A DNA stretch of 64,000 nucleotides from a bacterium (lineage in GTDB: Bacteria > JAMCPX01), in the NCBI GenBank assembly GCA_021792615.1, contig JAJYUJ010000005.1, forward strand, positions 23,116 through 87,115. The letters are read 5' to 3'. The position numbers and the translations under genes are program-made. The notes under the pieces are model-generated. The model was not told where the DNA came from. It saw only the letters and a program-made list of their open reading frames with translations, and made no database searches. Positions 1 to 8,951 of this stretch are shown here, in pieces (the first letter of the stretch is position 1; each line of letters starts with the position of its first letter).

Positions 1-1394
1 GATATCCCGGGATTTTGTATAAGCAACCCGGCAAGTTCGTTCAATATGCCGAATGAAACAGGCATGATCCTCGATTTACCGAGCTGGAAAAAGATCTTCT
101 CGGTTATCACGATCCTCTTTTTGTCTTTTTCTATGAATACCCGCTGCTTGTTCATTGCAACAGGCGGCGGTGCAGATTGTTCCGTCTCCAGAACAAAATC
201 AACCGCTGTCTTGAAACCTTTGTCTATATGGATGTCCTTTGCCTGCGCCTTATACCCTGCCATCGAAGCAGACAGGGTATAATCGCCTGCCGGAAGTTTT
301 ATAAAGAACCCGCCGGTTGCAGCATCCCCGGTGACCTGTTGGCTTATCTGAGGCATACCGACAGCACGGGAATACACCGCAGCACTTATTGTTGCCGTCA
401 ATGGTTTGCCCTCAAGATTTGTTACCCTGCCATAAGCAGCACCAATCGTGGATTGCTTTTCCAGTGCAATGACTGTGGAAACTGTCGCTCCCGGCTGTAC
501 GGTCACCGTGACCGTGCTGGCTGTATACCCTTCTTTATATGCAGACAGGGTAACACTGCCGGGTTTAAGGCCGGGTGTTGTAAAACTACCGTTGATCGGG
601 TCCGTCGAGAGATCCGTCAAGCCCGTATTTACCATCCGGACAATGGCCCTGCCCAAAGGAGCTGATGTTCCTTGATCGACCACCCTGCCCTGTATCTTGC
701 CGGTATAGGTGTGTTCAGGAGACGAAAGCGGGATAAATCTCTTCACTACCCTGACGTTTTCCCGTTTGTTAAACGTATACGTAACCATACCCACGACATA
801 CGGTATATCCCGTATACCTGCCTCTGCACTGATGATAAAATCATCTATTCTTATATTCAGCCCGATGGGGATGTATATGGTAGGAAAGGGCAGGTAGTAT
901 TTTCCTATTTGGTTCTCCAGGTCTTTGGCCTTTTGCGGATCAACACTCGGGTCGGTAGGCAGGCCCCAATGATACAGGTGGACAATCCCCCAGCCCATGC
1001 CGATGCCGGTATAAAGATTTACAGGCCAGGAGGGAAATGCCGTAACAATCTCCGCCACATCAAACATAAACATATCGGCATGTGCTGCGGTAAAATCCTG
1101 TGTGTTGGGAAGTGTACGGTAATGGCTGTATGCAAGGCTGTACCTGCTCGAGAAAACCCCTTTGGGCCCGTCGCTTCCATAAGAAATGTAGCTCACCCCG
1201 ACGGTATATCCTTCCATGTTATAGGTACTGTCCGTAGTTTTGAGTGCATTTCTTGCAAATGAAGGCAGCCCTGTCCAGCCGGAACTTACAGAGATGCCGC
1301 TACGTGCGACAGGATCCGCCATGACTCGGGGTACCAAAACCATGGAAACCACACCCATAAGAAACAGTACTAAGACATAACGGTTTTTTTTCAT
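1..1394 (-). CDS. OmpA-like outer-membrane protein (3' end beyond window)
   Basis: The frame is open from the ATG at 1394 to the window edge (464 codons), so the C-terminus is missing. Residues 1-26 form a signal peptide (MKKNRYVLVLFLMGVVSMVL... ending VMA). Residues of about 27-220 alternate like a small beta-barrel. Two carboxypeptidase-regulatory-like (beta-sandwich) modules follow at about 230-305 and 318-395, each with the pattern GRV...G.PL...D...G.F....L..G.YTLSA. The last visible stretch, from about 416 (RIVITEKIFFQLGKSRI), is the first strand and helix of an OmpA C-terminal peptidoglycan-binding domain. The protein probably links the outer membrane to the wall. It lies 28 bp after a lipoprotein gene in the same direction. 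The SD is weak; an in-frame GTG at 1418 is the alternative start. The barrel assignment is inference. Confidence 0.8.
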   Translation of the reverse strand, partial: MKKNRYVLVLFLMGVVSMVLVPRVMADPVARSGISVSSGWTGLPSFARNALKTTDSTYNMEGYTVGVSYISYGSDGPKGVFSSRYSLAYSHYRTLPNTQDFTAAHADMFMFDVAEIVTAFPSWPVNLYTGIGMGWGIVHLYHWGLPTDPSVDPQKAKDLENQIGKYYLPFPTIYIPIGLNIRIDDFIISAEAGIRDIPYVVGMVTYTFNKRENVRVVKRFIPLSSPEHTYTGKIQGRVVDQGTSAPLGRAIVRMVNTGLTDLSTDPINGSFTTPGLKPGSVTLSAYKEGYTASTVTVTVQPGATVSTVIALEKQSTIGAAYGRVTNLEGKPLTATISAAVYSRAVGMPQISQQVTGDAATGGFFIKLPAGDYTLSASMAGYKAQAKDIHIDKGFKTAVDFVLETEQSAPPPVAMNKQRVFIEKDKKRIVITEKIFFQLGKSRIMPVSFGILNELAGLLIQNPGI

Positions 1395-1422
1395 GAAAGC
1401 GTCTTTTATGTTTATCACAATT

Positions 1423-1908
1423 CTATTTTGATTTTGAGTTGGAGGCCTTCTGCCTGCTGCGTGCTTTCATTACTTCCATCATATTGTTATAGAGAAAAAC
1501 TCCCTGTTTATTGCCGTCTGCCTGCGAACCTTTCAGTTTTTCCATGCTGCTGCTGGGCACATAACAATCGTACAGTTTCCAGCCTGCAGTGTCTCCGTCA
1601 ATGCGTGCATCATAGCAGTTCCAATCTTTCACTATCCCGTAATACCATGAAACATCGGGCATGGTGTTGAGACAGCTTCCCATCACGGCCCACTGGTCAA
1701 CATCACTCATCAGGGAAGTGCGCTGACAATCCCGTACATCCGCGCTGACCTGGGGATTGTCCGGTATTTTATAGTAAAAAGCATGGAGTGCCGGCATACA
1801 CCCCGACACTATCGAAAATATACCCGCACCGAACAGAAGAGCGAATAAACTTTTCACCCTTTTACGAATCCCTGCACCTTTTTGAATGAATAAGCCTCTC
1901 GATTCCAT
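1423..1908 (-). CDS. Small lipoprotein of unknown function
   Basis: 161 residues. A basic N-terminus and hydrophobic stretch (about 20-34) end in the lipobox IVSGC, with Cys37 as the predicted lipidated residue, so the mature protein should be membrane-anchored on the periplasmic side. The mature part has four further Cys residues (in DCQRTSL, SCLNTM, NCYDAR and DCYVPS), which could form two disulfides. The C-terminus is basic and low in complexity. AAGGAGG sits 7 nt upstream of the ATG, fixing the start. A good promoter precedes it at 1968-1996, and the OmpA-like gene follows 28 bp downstream, so the two probably form one envelope operon. I do not recognise the family. Confidence 0.75.
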   Translation of the reverse strand: MESRGLFIQKGAGIRKRVKSLFALLFGAGIFSIVSGCMPALHAFYYKIPDNPQVSADVRDCQRTSLMSDVDQWAVMGSCLNTMPDVSWYYGIVKDWNCYDARIDGDTAGWKLYDCYVPSSSMEKLKGSQADGNKQGVFLYNNMMEVMKARSRQKASNSKSK

Positions 1909-1967
1909 AACTTGCCTCCTTATGAATTTATGAGAGCATAAACTCGCTAAAACCTCAAACGGGAAAG

Positions 1968-1996
1968 TATATATTGGACGAATCTATGCTTGTCAA
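1968..1996 (-). promoter_or_regulatory. Sigma-70-like promoter of the lipoprotein/OmpA operon
   Basis: On the minus strand a perfect -35 TTGACA (1991-1996) is followed by a 17-nt spacer and -10 TATATA (1968-1973). It lies 60 bp upstream of the lipoprotein start. Confidence 0.6.
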
Positions 1997-2032
1997 GGCT
2001 CTGGAGGAGCCCATGGCAGAAACATTACTTCA

Positions 2033-3739
2033 TCATACACCAGCACCCTGCATCTTTTCCCGGTCGATGGTATCGGGCGTAACCCCTTCTTTTGATAAAA
2101 CACCTTTGATGACCCGCTGGGTTTCTGTCTTCGGCAGTTCCTGCATAATGCGAAAATAACGCGGAATGGCAAACAGGGCGAGGTGTTCTTTCAAAAAGGA
2201 GCTCACTTCTTTGACATCCAGCTTCCCGCCTTCAACCGGTACCACGGCAGCCATAACATCATCCTCGCCAAGCTCCGAAGGTACGCCGTAAACCGCGCAT
2301 TCGAGGATGCCCGGGTACTGCAGAATTGCATGTTCAACCTCATAGGCGGAAATGTTCTCCCCCCTGCGTCTCAGAGATTCCGTTTTCCTGCCGATAAAAT
2401 AGAGATATCCTTTTTTGTCCGCATGGACGAGGTCTCCGGTATGCAGCCATCCGTCCCTGAGTTTCGACGAGGTCGCCTTTTCGTCCTTGTAGTATACCAC
2501 GTCCTTATTGGCTTTTTTGCCGGTGAAGAAAATCAGCTCGCCGGACTGTCCCTGCCGTACGTCCTTGTTCTCATCGTCAACGATCCGGTACTTTGCGCCG
2601 AGCGGCTTGCCCATACTGCCGGCAGGCGCCTGCCCGTAGTTCATGACGATGATACCGCCGCCGTCCACCGCACCGTAACCCTCGATCAGCTGAACGCCGA
2701 ACCGTTTCTCGAACGGCCCCCACATGTCGGACGGGCACGCTGCAGAGAGCACGTGTTTCACCGAGTGATTGCGATCGCCGGCTTGCTGCGGCTGTTTCAT
2801 CAAAATCGGGATGATACCGCCAATAGTGTTGAATACCGTCGCTTTGGTTTCGCGTACCTCGTTCCAGAACCTGCTCGCACTGAATTTCTCCCTGAGCGCT
2901 ACCTGTGCTCCGACGTTCATGGCTGCAGTAACGGTGAGCAGGATCGCGTTCGCATGGAACAGGGGCAGGCAGGTGAAATACACGTCGTCCCTGGTGAGGA
3001 GCACGCGGTTGATAAGCTTCATCTTCCGGACGTTCGTACGTCCGTAAAAGGTCGGTACGCCTTTCGGAAGGCCGGTCGTGCCGGACGTGTAGAGAAGCAT
3101 GCACCGATCGCCTTCCCGCGCGCTCACCCCCGGCTTCGCGGTGCTGATGCCGGGACCGTACGCCTCGTCCAGCACTTGCCGGGACAGAGAGGATGCCGGG
3201 ACCTGTTTGTCGGCACCGTTCGCGGTGATAACGAGCGGAGGCGAAGGAAGATCGCTTTTTATCTTTTCGTAGTACTGCAGGAGTTCCTGATCGATGCACG
3301 CATAACGCGCATCCGAGTGCTTGAATATATGCGCGAGCTGGGTCGAGCGCAGGGCTATGTTCACCGGCACCGCACACATACCGAGCTTTTGCGCACCGAA
3401 GAATACGTCGAGCCATCGCGGTGAATTCTTCATCACGATCGCGATCGCCTGACCGGGTTCTGCACCGAGTCCCCTCAAATAGTTTGCGACCCTGTTTGCG
3501 TTCCCGTCCATCTCCGCATAGGTATATGACCTGCCATAGAAGTCCAGAAACAGCCTGTCTCCGTGCCGGGCCGCGCACTCTTCTAATAGCCCTGCGTGAG
3601 AAACATCGTGCGCTATGGTCAGCTTGCCCCGCGACCGGCTCAGGCGGATGGTATCCCCCAGCGTGCCGCGCCTGAATTCTTCCCATCCCAGCACAACGGC
3701 CCCGGCGAATAATTTCCTCAGAAAGGTAGACGTCTTCAT
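2033..3739 (-). CDS. AMP-forming acyl-CoA synthetase (fatty-acid/CaiC-like ligase)
   Basis: 568 residues from the ATG at 3739; an upstream in-frame extension lies inside the thiolase gene and has no support. It is an ANL-superfamily enzyme that should activate a carboxylic acid with ATP and join it to CoA. The phosphate-binding motif LLYTSGTTGLPKG is at 216-228, the TGD motif at 434-436 and the hinge region IGRKTES just after. The C-terminal A10 motif reads LPKTETQRVIK, so the usual GK catalytic pair appears as QR (Arg about 542) with a Lys three residues on, as in some carnitine-CoA-ligase relatives. It is the last gene of a ten-gene operon, 19 bp after the thiolase stop, with GGAG about 9 nt before the start. 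The substrate is unknown; the context suggests a long-chain or polycyclic acid. Confidence 0.85.
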   Translation of the reverse strand: MKTSTFLRKLFAGAVVLGWEEFRRGTLGDTIRLSRSRGKLTIAHDVSHAGLLEECAARHGDRLFLDFYGRSYTYAEMDGNANRVANYLRGLGAEPGQAIAIVMKNSPRWLDVFFGAQKLGMCAVPVNIALRSTQLAHIFKHSDARYACIDQELLQYYEKIKSDLPSPPLVITANGADKQVPASSLSRQVLDEAYGPGISTAKPGVSAREGDRCMLLYTSGTTGLPKGVPTFYGRTNVRKMKLINRVLLTRDDVYFTCLPLFHANAILLTVTAAMNVGAQVALREKFSASRFWNEVRETKATVFNTIGGIIPILMKQPQQAGDRNHSVKHVLSAACPSDMWGPFEKRFGVQLIEGYGAVDGGGIIVMNYGQAPAGSMGKPLGAKYRIVDDENKDVRQGQSGELIFFTGKKANKDVVYYKDEKATSSKLRDGWLHTGDLVHADKKGYLYFIGRKTESLRRRGENISAYEVEHAILQYPGILECAVYGVPSELGEDDVMAAVVPVEGGKLDVKEVSSFLKEHLALFAIPRYFRIMQELPKTETQRVIKGVLSKEGVTPDTIDREKMQGAGV

Positions 3740-3758
3740 GTGCGATACTCCGGTCTGC

Positions 3759-5153
3759 CTACTTTTCCAGGATATGGATACACAGTGCGGCCTCTTCGTT
3801 GCCGAGTGCTCCGCCGCCGTTCTCTGCCAGCGCAATGTGCGCGTCCCGGACCTGCCGTTTCCCCGCCTCGCCCCTGAGTTGCGTAACAAGCTCGTTGATC
3901 TGCGCAAGGCCCGACGCACCGATGGGATGCCCGCGTGAGAGCAGCCCCCCGGAGGTGTTGATGGGTTTTTTCCCGCCGACCCTGGTCTCTCCCCGCTCCG
4001 CGTATACGCCGCCTTCTCCCTCGGGGAAAAATCCGAGTGCCTCGGTCTGGTGCAGCTCGCCGTACGCGGTCGCATCGTGCACTTCGGCAAGGTCTATGTC
4101 TTTCGGACCCAGCCCCGACTTCTCATACGCAATCCTGCCTGCCCGTTCCCCGATGTCCGGCTCGTCCTGGGTTCGCGTCCGTCCGGATGCAAGCACCGAT
4201 GCCCTGACCTTCACCGCCCGCGCCAGCATGCCCAGCCGTTTCACGACGTCTCCGCTGGCGAGAATTGCAGAAGCGGCACCATCGCCGATCGGTGCGCACA
4301 TCGCCCTCGTGAGGGGATAAGAGACCATGCGGTCGTTGAGGACATCGTCAACGGACACGTCGAAGGTATACTGGGCATTGGGATTCATGGTCGAGTGCCA
4401 GTGGTTCTTCGATGCTATGACGGCGAGCTGCCGCGGCGTGCTGCCGTACTTCTTCATATGTGCCCGTGCAGCAAATGCGTAGACATCCATGAACGGCGAG
4501 TGATCGGCACCCGCTCCCTTGCCGGTGCCATTGAGGCCCGTGAGCAATTTTTTTACATTTCCGTAGCCCATGCTCTCGCCGAGAATGACATACGTTGCAA
4601 ACATGTCCCAGTAGTTCTGCAGTTTTCCGCGCATACCGGCCTTGTTCTTTTTCGTCCGCGGCCTCGTGACGCCGGCCGGTACGTTCTTCGGTACTTCGAG
4701 CATCTCCGGTGCTGTCTTCTTAATATATTCGATCTGATCAAAGATACCGCCCACATCGAGCCCGCTCATAAACCCGGCGAACATCAGGTACTTATTCATC
4801 GCGTAAACCTTTTCCACGCCGATCGCCAGGGACACGTCCGTCATCCCGGACGCGACGTCCTTCCATGCGCTGTGAAAGGCCGTTGACCCTCCGGCGCATG
4901 CGTTTTCGACATTGGTTATGGGTATACCCTCTATGCCGAGGGGCCGCAGGGCGACCTGACCGCGGATACAGTGCTGGAAGTTCCTCATCCCCCAGCCAGA
5001 GTTGGAAAACCATGCGGACTGGATGTCCTTTTTTTCGATACCCGCATCCTTGAATACCCCCTCGATAGTCCAGGCCGCAAGTTCCTTGATGCTGTTATCA
5101 AGGTACCTGCCGAACTTAATGGTGTGCGAACCGATTACATAAACGTCTCTCAT
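3759..5153 (-). CDS. SCP2-type thiolase / acetyl-CoA acetyltransferase-like lipid-transfer protein
   Basis: 464 residues. Thiolase fold with the nucleophile Cys86 in NACAGGS and the C-terminal RGHPIGASG motif carrying the catalytic His. The usual CxG motif near the end is replaced by NGGGALGNEEA, as in the SCP2-thiolase/lipid-transfer branch rather than FadA or PhaA. Members of this branch cleave 3-ketoacyl-CoA or, in steroid catabolism, act as retro-aldolases. It sits between ferredoxin (12-bp gap) and the acyl-CoA ligase (19 bp), so it is probably the chain-shortening step of this operon. The exact reaction is inference. Confidence 0.85.
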   Translation of the reverse strand: MRDVYVIGSHTIKFGRYLDNSIKELAAWTIEGVFKDAGIEKKDIQSAWFSNSGWGMRNFQHCIRGQVALRPLGIEGIPITNVENACAGGSTAFHSAWKDVASGMTDVSLAIGVEKVYAMNKYLMFAGFMSGLDVGGIFDQIEYIKKTAPEMLEVPKNVPAGVTRPRTKKNKAGMRGKLQNYWDMFATYVILGESMGYGNVKKLLTGLNGTGKGAGADHSPFMDVYAFAARAHMKKYGSTPRQLAVIASKNHWHSTMNPNAQYTFDVSVDDVLNDRMVSYPLTRAMCAPIGDGAASAILASGDVVKRLGMLARAVKVRASVLASGRTRTQDEPDIGERAGRIAYEKSGLGPKDIDLAEVHDATAYGELHQTEALGFFPEGEGGVYAERGETRVGGKKPINTSGGLLSRGHPIGASGLAQINELVTQLRGEAGKRQVRDAHIALAENGGGALGNEEAALCIHILEK

Positions 5154-5165
5154 CCTAAAATCCTC

Positions 5166-5489
5166 CTAAAATTTGCGCGGTGGTTCGGCACTGCCGCGGT
5201 CGAGATAATAGAAATGTTTCGTGAATTTAATGAATTCTTTGATCTCTATTGAATGCTGCGGACATATTGCAACACAATCCCCGCATGATATGCAGAACGG
5301 CAATTCTTCGACCATGCGCGCTTTTTTATTCACGACTTCGAGGGAATGGGCCGGACACGGTTTGATACAGTAACCGCATCCGTCACAGGTGTTCTGATCG
5401 ATAACAACAACCCCGAAGGTAACATCCCTGCCGAGCTTATTGAAGCTCTCGATGTATATTCTTTTCTTTATCGTTAAGTGTTCAGACAT
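5166..5489 (-). CDS. 2[4Fe-4S] ferredoxin-like protein
   Basis: 107 residues from the ATG at 5489, chosen because GAGAGG lies 8 nt upstream and this start leaves a 10-bp gap to the nitroreductase. Two classic cluster motifs are present, CDGCGYCIKPCP and CISCGDCVAICP, so it should carry two [4Fe-4S] clusters. About 35 residues precede the first motif, and a C-terminal tail of about 30 residues follows the second. Its place between a flavin nitroreductase-type enzyme and a thiolase suggests it passes electrons to or from the flavoenzymes of the operon. Confidence 0.85.
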   Translation of the reverse strand: MSEHLTIKKRIYIESFNKLGRDVTFGVVVIDQNTCDGCGYCIKPCPAHSLEVVNKKARMVEELPFCISCGDCVAICPQHSIEIKEFIKFTKHFYYLDRGSAEPPRKF

Positions 5490-5499
5490 AGTATGCCTC

Positions 5500-6246
5500 T
5501 CAGTAAACGACTTTAAAGGTTCCATTCTCGCCGAACCAGTCGATCGCCTGCGTTTCCCGGCTGACATTCCCGTCGGGAACCCCGCGCGGATAGCCTATCG
5601 CAATAGACGTAACAAGCTTGTACGGATAGCGGATACCAAGACGTTTCCTCCACTTCGCGTACATCTTCAGCGGCGTCATAAAACTGACCCAGCATGTCCC
5701 CAGACCGTAGCTGTGTGCGGTCAGTACCATGTTCTCTCCTGCAATACCCGTGTCGAGTGACGGGTCACCCGGCGAACGCTTGTCCGCAAGCAGAATGAGC
5801 ACGGTCGGCGCACCATGCCATAATCCAAGTTTTCCATCGGCGATAAGCCGCATGGCTCCGAACGGTACCGGATGGAACATATTCGGCAGAAAGCGCATCA
5901 GGAATTTTGCAACCCATTCCTTATGCTTTGTCCATGAACCGAGGTACCATGCAAACCGCATTACCAGTTTCAACTTTTTTATCACATCATCTTCCATTTC
6001 TTTGATCATCTTCTGGTCCTGCACCACGATAAACTTCCACGGCTGTCCGTTGCCGGCGGATGGTGCAAACCTGCCTGCTTCTATAATCCTCCGGACGATG
6101 TATTCCGGAACTTGTTTGTTTTTCTCATAAAACCGGACGCTCCTGCGGCTGTAAATAACGTTTTCGACGGAATTAAACGCATCACCAGGCTCCGGGAAGC
6201 GGGTACCCGTCTCAGGTGCAATTCGTGTATCATTCAGGTGTATCAT
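5500..6246 (-). CDS. Nitroreductase-family flavoprotein
   Basis: 248 residues from the ATG at 6246, which has AAGGAG 7 nt upstream. A longer version from 6309 would overlap the upstream dehydrogenase and has no such site. The FMN-binding nitroreductase signature is clear (SRRSVRFYEK near the start, RFAPSAGNGQPW, then GIAGENMVLTAHSYGLGTCW). An insertion of about 40 basic and aromatic residues between these motifs is longer than in simple NfsB-type enzymes. Such proteins reduce nitro groups, quinones or enones with NAD(P)H or ferredoxin. With a ferredoxin gene 10 bp downstream, a ferredoxin-linked reduction of an unsaturated intermediate is plausible. Confidence 0.85.
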   Translation of the reverse strand: MIHLNDTRIAPETGTRFPEPGDAFNSVENVIYSRRSVRFYEKNKQVPEYIVRRIIEAGRFAPSAGNGQPWKFIVVQDQKMIKEMEDDVIKKLKLVMRFAWYLGSWTKHKEWVAKFLMRFLPNMFHPVPFGAMRLIADGKLGLWHGAPTVLILLADKRSPGDPSLDTGIAGENMVLTAHSYGLGTCWVSFMTPLKMYAKWRKRLGIRYPYKLVTSIAIGYPRGVPDGNVSRETQAIDWFGENGTFKVVY

Positions 6247-6286
6247 AGGTATTCTCCTTGCGGCACAAATGTATTCTTTGTGATCT

Positions 6287-7414
6287 TTATTGACCTTTCG
6301 CCATCGCACTTACCAGTCCGAGCTTACGCAGGGGGAACAGCCCCAGCAGCGCTTGTACCTGCTTGGCGTCCCGGAAACGCTTCTCCTGACCATAGTCTTT
6401 CATGTAACCGTTACCACCCAGGATCTGTATGCCGTCCGTAGTCAGTTTGCACGCCAGCTCGGACAGGTGCAGTGCAGCGGCACGGGCTGAGAGCCCCCAC
6501 TGCGGGTCCTGCTGATCCACAGCCATCGCAGCCCCGGAAACTACCATGTCCGCTATCCCGGCCTGTACGGCCATGTCACCGAGCAACATGCGCAGTGCCG
6601 ACCAGTTGATAATCTCCCGGCCGCCCTGAAAGCGCTCCTGACTGTAGGAAAGGGCCTCCTGAAATGCACCCTTCATGATACCGCACTGGATGGCGGCAAC
6701 TGCCGCGTGCATTCGGTCGGAAGCATGATCGAAACAACGCGCTCCGTCGCCTTCCTTGCCTACCGGTCTTCCTTCAACCCCTGCAAGTGTAAGATCCACG
6801 CCGGGACATGCATGCAGACCCAGACTGAATATGGGCTCGCTCTTCGTAAGTCCCTTTCCTCCCTGGTCGATGAGAAAGAACGTATACCCGTCCTGACCTT
6901 TGATGCGTGCCGGTACCAGAGCATGACCTGCCATACCGCCAAGAACAACGTATTCGATCGTGCCGCTGAGACTGTAGGTACCACCGGTCCTGACGGCATC
7001 GAGACGGGTTTGGGTCTCGCCGGGGTTGCAGAAAGCCGGGTAAGCGATCAAGGTGGAGCGGGCATCGGTTGCCTGTCCCATGATGTCTTTCAGGGTATCT
7101 TTACCTCCGGCCGCAAGCATAATCTCCTGGGCAAGGACATTGGTAAAAATAATACCGCTCAAGCTGGCGTCCACCGCACTGATCCGGTCGAGGATGACGC
7201 ACAGGGCACCGATGCCCTGCCCGGCACCGCTGCACTCCTCCGGTACGGTTATGCCCAGCAGCCCGGCTTCGTAAGCCCTGGCCACCACGGGATCGAAAAA
7301 AGGTCCGAAGGGGTAGCTGTCGTTGACCTTCCGGTTAGCCGTGAGTTCTCTGACTGCGAAATTGTGTGCCAGGTCTTCAAAAGGTTTTAATTCGGATTTT
7401 ATCGTCGTTAACAT
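6287..7414 (-). CDS. Acyl-CoA dehydrogenase-like subunit lacking the catalytic Glu
   Basis: 375 residues with N-terminal, middle and C-terminal acyl-CoA dehydrogenase domains. The C-terminal signature GGNGYMKDYGQEKRFRDAK is intact. The segment that normally reads YEGT, with the catalytic base, is ALLG here, with Leu357 aligned to that Glu. The family's FAD-contact segment in the middle domain is also poorly kept. It lies 12 bp after a second dehydrogenase gene that does have YEGT. In actinobacterial steroid side-chain degradation, adjacent genes of this kind form alpha2-beta2 enzymes in which one subunit is catalytically incomplete. I infer the same arrangement here; an alternative catalytic Glu elsewhere in the chain remains possible. 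Confidence 0.85.
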   Translation of the reverse strand: MLTTIKSELKPFEDLAHNFAVRELTANRKVNDSYPFGPFFDPVVARAYEAGLLGITVPEECSGAGQGIGALCVILDRISAVDASLSGIIFTNVLAQEIMLAAGGKDTLKDIMGQATDARSTLIAYPAFCNPGETQTRLDAVRTGGTYSLSGTIEYVVLGGMAGHALVPARIKGQDGYTFFLIDQGGKGLTKSEPIFSLGLHACPGVDLTLAGVEGRPVGKEGDGARCFDHASDRMHAAVAAIQCGIMKGAFQEALSYSQERFQGGREIINWSALRMLLGDMAVQAGIADMVVSGAAMAVDQQDPQWGLSARAAALHLSELACKLTTDGIQILGGNGYMKDYGQEKRFRDAKQVQALLGLFPLRKLGLVSAMAKGQ

Positions 7415-7426
7415 GGTTACCTCCGC

Positions 7427-8935
7427 CTATTCATCAAATGAACGGGCCTGCGGGATGGAACTCCCGATCAGGTTATTGAAAAGGTTGATACGGTTCAACT
7501 GATTGGTGCCTTCGTAGATCTGCAGGAGCTTGGAGTCCCGCAGGAACTTTTCGGCACCGCGCTCGTGCCGCAGTCCGGCCTGTCCCATCAACTCAACGGC
7601 CATCTGGCTGTTCTTTACTCCCATGTCTGTTCCTACGATTTTTGCCAGAGACGCCCACCCGGAACAGCGCTGCTGCACCTCCATGGACTGGCTGTCCACA
7701 AAAAGCCTGCGGAATATCCGCTGTGTGATCTCAAAGTCCAGGAGCGGGCTTATCAGGTAATTAAAAATGAATTTCGGCGCGTACTTCTGGTAATAATAGA
7801 CCGGCTTTCGCTGGAGGATATTGTAGATGCCCCCCGGCAGCCCGTTGGCATAGTTCGCCTCGGTATAGCTCAGCCTGCCGATGACGACGTTCTTGTACAT
7901 CTCCGCCAGCATTGCCTGGGCCCACTCATGGTTGATGAGGAGCTTTCCGTCGACCTCGGTCTCGCCGGCGAACTTGAGGGCCGTCTCGTATGCCCCCCTG
8001 GCCACGCCGGTACCGAACGCCCCGACTGCCGGCCTGGTGACTGAGACAACAAAATGGATATACTGCTCTATGAGGTCCGCAATCGGCCGTGTCCCGAAGC
8101 CCTCCCGTATGCGGGAATCTCTCAGGACATATTCATCCGGTATAAAACAATCTTCAAAGATCAATTCGCTTGCTGGGCATGCCCGCTGGCCCATTTTGTC
8201 CTCGTGCTTGCCGAAGGTAAATCCTTTCGTACCGGTCCTGACCGCAAACGTCACGGTATTTTCCGAGGCCTTTTTCAGGTCCGAATAGGCTATGAGGCAG
8301 CACCATTCGGAGACATGACCCATGGAAATGAAGATCTTGCTTCCGTTCACGATATAACCGCCCTTGACCTTCTCGGCGTGGCAGTTCAGACGGGCACGGT
8401 CGATCAGCTCATTCTCTTCCACATCCGTACCCGCGCCGGGCTCTGTTAAAGCAAGGGAAATGATGCACGGTTTGCCGGTCTTTTGTCCCCTGACCACCTC
8501 CCTGAATATCTTGTTGGCAAGGGACACGTTCCATGAAGCGAGGATCCCCGCCACACCAAGATAGTGGACAAAGACCACGTTTGCTATGCCTACGCAGGCC
8601 GAGGAAAGCTCTTCGACCACATACGCGCTGGCAGGCATGTTGAACCCCTGCCCGCCGAACAACTTCGGAATAAACATGGTGTAAAAACCCCATTCATTGG
8701 CCTTTTTGACAAGGTCCCAGGGCAGGTACTCCGGGTCAGCATGCGTCTGCCGGTCAATCTCGAGTGCATGCGGCCGGACGACCTCATCGTTGAATTTTTT
8801 TGCCAGGGCAACGGCCTTTCGGGTTTCTTTCAGCATACCCCTGGGTAGTTTCGGCATGGCCTGCAAACTGAACAGGCTTTCATCGAAGCGCGATTCACGG
8901 TCCGGCAAAGATTTACTTCCTTCCGGTGAAATCAT
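7427..8935 (-). CDS. Acyl-CoA dehydrogenase (catalytic Glu present)
   Basis: 502 residues from the ATG at 8935, chosen for GGAGGAG immediately upstream; a further 28 in-frame residues are unsupported. All three acyl-CoA dehydrogenase domains are recognisable: helical N-terminus, middle beta domain (LALTEPGAGTDVEEN) and C-terminal four-helix domain ending with LRDSKLLQIYEGTNQLNR, where Glu475 is the expected catalytic base. At about 500 residues it is longer than the usual 380, with an extra region between the middle domain and the C-terminal signature (about 350-430). It should introduce an alpha-beta double bond in an acyl-CoA with FAD as acceptor. It lies 16 bp after the ADC-like gene and 12 bp before the Glu-less partner. 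Confidence 0.9.
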   Translation of the reverse strand: MISPEGSKSLPDRESRFDESLFSLQAMPKLPRGMLKETRKAVALAKKFNDEVVRPHALEIDRQTHADPEYLPWDLVKKANEWGFYTMFIPKLFGGQGFNMPASAYVVEELSSACVGIANVVFVHYLGVAGILASWNVSLANKIFREVVRGQKTGKPCIISLALTEPGAGTDVEENELIDRARLNCHAEKVKGGYIVNGSKIFISMGHVSEWCCLIAYSDLKKASENTVTFAVRTGTKGFTFGKHEDKMGQRACPASELIFEDCFIPDEYVLRDSRIREGFGTRPIADLIEQYIHFVVSVTRPAVGAFGTGVARGAYETALKFAGETEVDGKLLINHEWAQAMLAEMYKNVVIGRLSYTEANYANGLPGGIYNILQRKPVYYYQKYAPKFIFNYLISPLLDFEITQRIFRRLFVDSQSMEVQQRCSGWASLAKIVGTDMGVKNSQMAVELMGQAGLRHERGAEKFLRDSKLLQIYEGTNQLNRINLFNNLIGSSIPQARSFDE

Positions 8936-8951
8936 AACTCCTCCTTTATCC

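Noticed and set aside
2183-3424. 413-codon plus-strand frame opposite the acyl-CoA ligase
   Set aside because: GC-rich shadow. The minus frame carries the complete ANL motifs; this one matches nothing.
2577-3686. 369-codon minus frame within the acyl-CoA ligase
   Set aside because: Overlaps the ligase in another frame with an Arg-rich, random-looking product.
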